Origin: Sulfuricellaceae bacterium
GTDB taxonomy: Bacteria; Pseudomonadota; Gammaproteobacteria; Burkholderiales; UBA9220
Reading direction: 5' to 3'
Assembly: GCA_019911985.1 (NCBI GenBank)
Contig: JAIOJO010000225.1
Coordinates: 1 to 7,921 of the forward strand
DNA length: 7,921 bases
Below, piece after piece: positions 5,195 through 7,921 of this stretch (position 1 is the first letter of the stretch; the number at the start of each line of letters is the position of its first letter). The position numbers were made by a program, and so were the translations under genes. Under the pieces are notes generated by a model. It saw only the letters and a program-made list of their open reading frames with translations. It was not told where the DNA came from and searched no databases.

Positions 5195-6541
5195 CTATTC
5201 TGCCGCTTCCGGGGCGGCGGCTTCGCCTGCCGGTTTGCGGCGGCGGCGCCGGCGTTTTTTCGGCCCGCCGACGGCATCCGCCACCAGCATCTGTTCCCGT
5301 GCGCCCGAGTCGGCGTGCATAAAGCTTTCCCACCAGCGCAACAGATCCATATCGAGCTCGCCGCTTTCGCAACGCAGCGCGAAAAAATCGAAGCCGGCGC
5401 GGAAGCGCGGGTGCTCCAGCAGGCGGAAGGGGCGGGCGCCGGCGCGCTGCAAGAAGCGCGGCTGCATGGCCCAAATTTCTTTCATCACCGCATCGTAACG
5501 GCGCGGTATCGCCAGTTTTTGCTCCTGCGCGCCGAGCACGCTATCCATGGCCTGGAACAAGGCAGGCATCGGATGTTCGCCGCCGGCTTGGATGCTGTTC
5601 CAGTCCGCCAGCACCTCGTGCCACAGCAGGGTGGCGAAGAGGAAGCCGGGGGAAACCGTCTTGCCCTGGGCGATGCGCTGGTCGGTGTTTTTCAGCGCGA
5701 GCGTGATGAAGCGTTCGCCGCTGGGTTGTTCCAGGATGGTGTCGAGCAGTGGCATCACCCCGTGGTGCAGGCCCTCCGCGCGCAACTGATGCACGCCGCG
5801 CAGCGCGTGGCCGGAGAGCAGGAGCTTGAGCATTTCGTCGAACAGGCGCGAATCCGGGACGTTTTGCAGCAGGCCACCCAGCTCGGCGACCGGCGCGCGG
5901 GTGGCCGGGTCGATGTGGAAATCGAAACGCGCGGCGAAGCGCACCGCGCGCAGCATGCGCACCGGGTCTTCGCGGTAGCGGGTGGCGGGATCGCCGATCA
6001 TGCGCAACACGCGGTCTTTGAGGTCGGTCGCGCCATTGTGGTAATCCCAGATTTCCTCGCTGGCCGGGTCGTAGTACAAGGCGTTCACGGTGAAATCGCG
6101 GCGCACCGCGTCTTCCACTTGGCTGCCGAAGATATTGTCGCGCACGATCCGTCCGGTGACATCGGACTGGCGGTCGCTGTTTTCCACGCCGTTTTCGCAG
6201 GCGCGGAAGGTGGAAACCTCGATGGTTTCCGAGCCGCACATCACGTGCACCAGGCGGAAGCGGCGCCCGATGATGCGCGAGCGGCGGAAGAGGTTGCGCA
6301 CTTCTTCCGGCGTGGCGTTGGTGGCGACATCGAAATCCTTGGGGGTTTTACCCATCAGCAAATCCCGCACCGCTCCGCCCACCACGAAGGCGGCGTAGCC
6401 CGCCTGCTGCAGCGCGCCGGTGGTTTTCAGGGCGCAGGGCGAGAGCTGGTCGCGGCTTACGCCGTGGGCTTTAAGGGGAATAATGCGCGGTTTGCCGTTT
6501 TTCGCGGCCTTGAACACACGGCGAATCAGTTTGCGTATCAT
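5195..6541 (-). CDS. pcnB: Poly(A) polymerase I PcnB
   Basis: PcnB adds 3' poly(A) tails to RNA, which in bacteria promotes decay. It shares the class II nucleotidyltransferase fold with CCA-adding enzymes. The 448-residue protein has the nucleotidyltransferase core FVVGGAVRDLLMGKTPKDFDV (52-72) with catalytic D69 and D71, and a third acidic residue E108 in ETIEVSTFR. IIGRRFRLVHV (90-100) fits the signature that separates bacterial poly(A) polymerases from CCA-adding enzymes. RRDFTVNALYYDP and YREDPVRMLRAVRFAARF are the RNA-binding neck region. The C-terminus has a Lys/Arg tract, KKRRRRRRK, followed by an Ala/Glu-rich tail; basic tails are usual in PcnB and would bind RNA. The ATG at 6541 gives the common betaproteobacterial beginning MIRKLIRRVFK. 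It has no ribosome binding site of its own (CCCTCCCGAA precedes it) and overlaps a short leader frame. It heads the folK-kinase-panB-panC operon. Confidence 0.96.
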   Translation of the reverse strand: MIRKLIRRVFKAAKNGKPRIIPLKAHGVSRDQLSPCALKTTGALQQAGYAAFVVGGAVRDLLMGKTPKDFDVATNATPEEVRNLFRRSRIIGRRFRLVHVMCGSETIEVSTFRACENGVENSDRQSDVTGRIVRDNIFGSQVEDAVRRDFTVNALYYDPASEEIWDYHNGATDLKDRVLRMIGDPATRYREDPVRMLRAVRFAARFDFHIDPATRAPVAELGGLLQNVPDSRLFDEMLKLLLSGHALRGVHQLRAEGLHHGVMPLLDTILEQPSGERFITLALKNTDQRIAQGKTVSPGFLFATLLWHEVLADWNSIQAGGEHPMPALFQAMDSVLGAQEQKLAIPRRYDAVMKEIWAMQPRFLQRAGARPFRLLEHPRFRAGFDFFALRCESGELDMDLLRWWESFMHADSGAREQMLVADAVGGPKKRRRRRRKPAGEAAAPEAAE

Positions 6542-6630
6542 TTCGGGAGGGCTGCTGCTGGAAGAAGGGGGTAGCTGGGATGGCAGCGGACAGGTCGGTC
6601 AGGCATTGTCAAAGTTGTAGCAAAGTCCAT
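6538..6630 (-). CDS. Possible leader peptide (uORF) overlapping the pcnB start
   Basis: A 30-codon frame begins at ATG 6630-6628, reads MDFATTLTMPDRPVRC and ends in a Pro/Ala/Leu-rich stretch. Its TGA stop (6540-6538) overlaps the pcnB ATG as ATGA. The pcnB start itself lacks a purine-rich ribosome binding site, so termination-reinitiation from this frame could supply translation. Against this, the only GGAG upstream of the uORF (6645-6642) is 11 bases from its ATG and sits at or just before the predicted transcription start near 6641. The peptide resembles nothing I know. Confidence 0.25.
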   Translation of the reverse strand: MDFATTLTMPDRPVRCHPSYPLLPAAALPK

Positions 6631-6647
6631 AGGGTAAGTCGCTCCAC

Positions 6648-6653
6648 ATTATA
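6648..6653 (-). promoter_or_regulatory. Candidate -10 element of the pcnB-folK-kinase-panB-panC operon
   Basis: A perfect TATAAT on the minus strand lies 20 bases after the stop of the ABC ATPase gene. It predicts a start near 6641 and a leader of about 100 bases before pcnB. I find no good TTGACA-like -35 at 16-18 bases: positions 6671-6676 read ATAGCC, inside the end of the transporter gene. The promoter may be weak or activator-dependent. No intrinsic terminator separates it from the transporter genes, so read-through is possible. Confidence 0.45.
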
Positions 6654-6672
6654 CACGGCCCGCCCGCTCCGG

Positions 6673-7434
6673 CTATGCTGGAACGAAATAAGGGCCCAGG
6701 GGCGTCTCCAGCGTATGCAAGGCGCAGCGGTACAGCGTTTGCAGCTCGTCCCGGGTCAGCAGCGCGGACGCTTCGCCGCCGACCGCGCGGCCGCCGTCGT
6801 GCAGCAATAGGGCGTGGTCGCAGTAGCGTCCCGGCCATAAAGTATCGTGCAGCACCATCACCACGGTTTTCCCCCGCTCCCGAGCCTGCGCGCGGAATAT
6901 TTCCATCACCGCGAGCTGGTGGGCGAGGTCGAGGTGTTGCAGCGGCTCGTCGAGAAAAAAATAATCGGGGTCCTGGGCCAGCACCATGGCGATGCGCACC
7001 CGCTGCCGTTCGCCGCCGGAGAGCGTATTGAGATAGCGTCCGGCGTGGCCTGCCATATCCATCGCTTGCAGGGCCAGGCGGGCGGCGATTTCGTCTTCCC
7101 CGTGCAGCCGCCCCAGGCCATGGGCATAGGGAAAGCGGCCCAGCAGTACATATTCCAGCACCGTGCCCCAGAAATTGGGTGACTCGTCCTGCAGCAGCAC
7201 GCCGATTTTCCGCGCCGCCGCCTTGGCCGGTAGGCCGGAGAGGGCCAGTCCGTCGAGCTCGATCGAACCGGCGGCGGGCCGGGTCAAGCCGCTCAGGGCG
7301 TGGAGTAGGGTCGTTTTCCCGCTGCCGTTGCAGCCCAGGATGCACCAGCATTGCCCTGGGCGGAGTTCGATGTCGAGATCGCGGTACAAGCTGCGTCCGG
7401 GGACGCTCAGGCTAATCTTTTCAGCGCGCAGCAT
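6673..7434 (-). CDS. ABC transporter ATP-binding protein of the BtuD/FecE type (cobalamin, haem or siderophore import)
   Basis: This is the cytoplasmic ATPase of a type II ABC importer, powering uptake through the FecCD-type permease encoded just upstream. The 253-residue protein has Walker A GCNGSGKTT (34-42), a Q-loop at Q82 (GVLLQDES), signature LSGGERQRV (138-146), Walker B YFFLDEP (158-164, catalytic E163), D-loop HLD (167-169) and H-loop H196. All ATPase residues are present. One oddity is HDTLWPGRYCDH after the H-loop, where relatives commonly read HDLN-x-AARYCD. The ATG at 7434 lies inside the end of the permease gene, the two overlapping by 14 bases, with AGGGAG just upstream. The family covers vitamin B12, haem and ferric-siderophore importers. 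With no binding protein, TonB receptor or riboswitch in view, I cannot choose, though cobalamin is a reasonable guess. Confidence 0.9.
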   Translation of the reverse strand: MLRAEKISLSVPGRSLYRDLDIELRPGQCWCILGCNGSGKTTLLHALSGLTRPAAGSIELDGLALSGLPAKAAARKIGVLLQDESPNFWGTVLEYVLLGRFPYAHGLGRLHGEDEIAARLALQAMDMAGHAGRYLNTLSGGERQRVRIAMVLAQDPDYFFLDEPLQHLDLAHQLAVMEIFRAQARERGKTVVMVLHDTLWPGRYCDHALLLHDGGRAVGGEASALLTRDELQTLYRCALHTLETPLGPYFVPA

Positions 7435-7921
7435 GGCGCTCCCTGGCGAGCAGGAATAACAGCGCGGGTACGCCGAGGAGGGCGGTCAGCACGCCTACCG
7501 GCAATTGCTGCGGGGCGACGGCGCTGCGCGCCAAGGTGTCGGCCAGCACCAGGAAGCTGCCGCCCAACAATACGGACAAGGGCAGCAGCCAGCGGTGGTC
7601 GGCAATGCCCAAGAGACGCAGAAAATGCGGCACGATCAGGCCGACGAAGCCGATGACGCCGCCTTCCATCACGGCGGCCGCGGTTGCCAGGGAGGCGGCG
7701 AGATAGAGGCCGAGCTGCAGCGGCCCGACTGCCACGCCCAGGGATTTCGCCTTGAGCTCCCCGACGCTGAGGACGTTGAGAGCCGGAGCCCGCCACTGCG
7801 CGTAGACGAAGGTTGCCGCCAACGCGAGCAGCGCGGCTCCGCCGTGTTCCGCCCGCGAGAGATCGCCCATCAGCCAAAACAACATGCCGCGCAAACCCTC
7901 GTTGGGCGCCAGCGACAGGAT
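7421..7921 (-). CDS. FecCD/BtuC-family ABC transporter permease, C-terminal part (cut by window edge)
   Basis: This is the inner-membrane permease of the importer whose ATPase gene overlaps its end. The last 166 residues are visible; the frame stays open through the right edge, so the true start lies outside and internal start codons near 7894 should not be used. The visible part begins ILSLAPNEGLRGMLFWLMGDLS, where GMLFWLMGDL is typical of the family. Hydrophobic segments follow at about HGGAALLALAATFVYA, LGLYLAASLATAAAV, WLLPLSVLLGGSFLVLA and GVLTALLGVPALLFLLA. GVIGFVGLIVPHFLRLLG is the conserved loop and helix that contacts the ATPase. The gene ends in LLARERHAAR, typical of FecCD proteins. 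The substrate could be cobalamin, haem or a ferric siderophore; the missing N-terminal half and neighbours would decide. Confidence 0.92.
   Translation of the reverse strand: MLSLAPNEGLRGMLFWLMGDLSRAEHGGAALLALAATFVYAQWRAPALNVLSVGELKAKSLGVAVGPLQLGLYLAASLATAAAVMEGGVIGFVGLIVPHFLRLLGIADHRWLLPLSVLLGGSFLVLADTLARSAVAPQQLPVGVLTALLGVPALLFLLARERHAAR

Noticed and set aside
4704..5474. Long N-terminal extension of the deoxynucleoside kinase frame (open to 5474)
   Set aside because: The extension runs through folK and the end of pcnB in another frame and is a Pro/Arg-rich shadow. The P-loop sits at the right distance from the ATG at 4703.
4733..6574. A 613-codon open frame on the plus strand
   Set aside because: It is antisense to folK and pcnB, both of which have clear family motifs on the minus strand. 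Its translation is rich in Ala, Arg, Gln, His and Val with no recognisable motif, as expected of a shadow frame in G+C-rich DNA.
6590..6612. A perfect TTGACA on the minus strand (6612-6607) in the pcnB leader
   Set aside because: The bases 16-18 downstream are G+C-rich with no -10-like hexamer, so it does not form a promoter.

Overview
This looks like ordinary chromosomal DNA from a Betaproteobacterium. The evidence is the high G+C content, the protein sequences, and the block pcnB-folK-deoxynucleoside kinase-panB-panC followed by panD. My impression is a Nitrosomonadales/Gallionella-like or Methylophilales-like lineage, but that is inference. Every gene I can support lies on the minus strand, so transcription runs from high to low coordinates. 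I see no mobile element, CRISPR array, rRNA or tRNA, and no convincing undescribed system.

In transcription order, the window opens at its right edge (7921-6673) with the end of a FecCD/BtuC-type permease gene. Its stop overlaps the start of its ATPase gene. Together they form the inner-membrane part of a cobalamin, haem or ferric-siderophore importer. A perfect TATAAT hexamer follows (6648-6653) and probably starts the next operon. The leader holds a 30-codon open frame that ends in an ATGA overlap with pcnB.

The central operon (6541-2431) is pcnB (poly(A) polymerase), folK (folate pterin pyrophosphokinase), a deoxynucleoside kinase, panB and panC, with junctions of 0 to 7 bases. FolK leads to tetrahydrofolate, whose 5,10-methylene form is PanB's one-carbon donor, so the folate and pantothenate steps are metabolically linked. 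panD (2321-1941), which makes beta-alanine for PanC, follows after a 109-base gap with its own TATAAT promoter, a good ribosome binding site and a bulged inverted repeat.

Below panD come an Ala/Pro-rich small ORF of unknown function (1817-1536), an AlkA-type HhH-GPD DNA glycosylase gene (1472-852), and clpS-clpA (774 to the left edge). clpS-clpA has its own promoter candidate and encodes the N-degron adaptor and the start of its ClpAP unfoldase. Both the ClpA and permease genes are cut by the window edges.
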